Below are positions 5,420 to 5,819 of a stretch of 5,819 nucleotides of DNA, one piece after another. A program made the translations under genes and the position numbers. The DNA comes from Firmicutes bacterium UBA5500 (GTDB lineage Bacteria; Bacillota; UBA994; UBA5500), in the NCBI GenBank assembly GCA_002427055.1, contig DIPA01000096.1, forward strand, positions 30,810 through 36,628, read 5' to 3'. The first letter of the stretch is position 1. Every line of letters starts with the position of its first letter. Below the pieces are notes generated by a model, which did not search any database, was not told where the DNA came from, and saw only the letters and a list, made by a program, of their open reading frames with translations.

Positions 5420-5773
5420 ATGGTAGATCCGCATGTTAGCCACAGCGAAACTATGGAAACGGCGGTTTTTGCCCCGGAAGATATTGAGAAGAACAAGACT
5501 ATGGCTGGACTTGCCTACATCATATTCTTCCTGCCGCTTGTTGCCTGCCCCGACTCCAAGTTCGCCAGATACCATGCTAACCAGGGCTTGGCTTTGCTGA
5601 TTGTGAGTCTCGTGGGTAGCTTTATTCTAGGCATGATACCGATTATCGGTTGGTTATTGCTGCCCCTGTTCTCTATTCTTGTACTAATATTAGCTATTGT
5701 GGGGCTTGTAAATGGGCTCAATGGCAAAGTAAAAGACTTACCCCTTATCGGTAAATTTAAGTTGCTAAAGTAA
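5420..5773 (+). CDS. Small Tic20/DUF4870-like integral membrane protein (117 aa)
   Basis: A small membrane protein that fits the DUF4870/Tic20-like family (Pfam PF09685 by recollection), widespread in bacteria and of unknown role there; the plastid relatives belong to a protein-import complex. The ATG at 5420 follows AAAGGAGG (5403-5410) at nine bases. The first 27 residues are soluble and somewhat acidic. Hydrophobic segments lie at about 28-43, 54-72 and 74-99, and a short basic tail ends in KFKLLK. The family signature is the loop between the first two segments, DSKFARYHANQGLALL (45-60), where H52, N54, Q55 and G56 match the common FxRxHANQGL pattern. Length is normal for the family, with no zinc-ribbon domain added. 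It stands alone between terminators, 126 bp after the second hairpin. I saw no clear promoter upstream. Confidence 0.87.
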   Translation: MVDPHVSHSETMETAVFAPEDIEKNKTMAGLAYIIFFLPLVACPDSKFARYHANQGLALLIVSLVGSFILGMIPIIGWLLLPLFSILVLILAIVGLVNGLNGKVKDLPLIGKFKLLK

Positions 5774-5799
5774 AGCAGCATAGGAACATAGATTTGGTA

Positions 5800-5819
5800 A
5801 AAGGCAGCCAAGTGGCTGC
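5800..5819 (+). terminator. Terminator hairpin cut by the window end
   Basis: AAAGGCAGCC (5800-5809), a 4-nt loop (AAGT) and GGCTGC (5814-5819) are visible; the rest of the right arm and any T-run lie beyond the window. The left arm is identical to that of the terminator at 5208, so this is very likely the terminator of the Tic20-like gene. Confidence 0.7.

Noticed and set aside
5515..5811. 98-codon open frame antisense to the Tic20-like gene
   Set aside because: Lies opposite a gene with a clear family signature and good ribosome site, and it crosses the terminator stem at the window end; it is a mirror of hydrophobic codons.

Overview
The window looks like a piece of a Bacillota (Firmicutes) chromosome, probably an anaerobic Clostridia- or Negativicutes-type organism. 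The support is indirect: purine-rich GGAGG-type ribosome binding sites before every complete gene, use of GTG and TTG starts, two Gram-positive-style lipoprotein signal peptides, compact intrinsic terminators, and a membrane-tethered Cache/LuxR regulator. GC is moderate (mid-40s percent by eye). No phage, transposon, CRISPR, tRNA or rRNA signal was seen.

Left edge (1-748): the last 30 codons of a + strand gene run into a convergent - strand gene for a 194-residue unrecognised protein with a very acidic tail. A perfect 10-bp hairpin lies between them. The C-terminal segments of the two proteins resemble each other, so they appear to be members of one uncharacterised family placed tail to tail.

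Centre (889-3862, - strand): a lipoprotein extracellular solute-binding protein is followed 40 bp downstream by a membrane protein with an extracytoplasmic Cache-like sensor, two membrane segments and a cytoplasmic LuxR-type DNA-binding domain. No ABC permease or ATPase is visible. The simplest reading is a sensory pair: the lipoprotein captures a small molecule outside the membrane and the tethered regulator responds. The region upstream of the lipoprotein holds a TATAAT box, an inverted repeat and a terminator-like hairpin with a competing third arm, all candidates for control of this pair.

Right side (4268-5819, + strand): divergent from the pair is a TTG-started lipoprotein of unknown function with a long leader, followed by two tandem terminator hairpins. 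Next comes a small Tic20/DUF4870-like membrane protein, whose own terminator is cut by the window end. The terminators reuse the same two stem sequences.

The most interesting unit is the solute-binding lipoprotein plus Cache-LuxR regulator without a transporter. The tail-to-tail relatives at the left edge come second.
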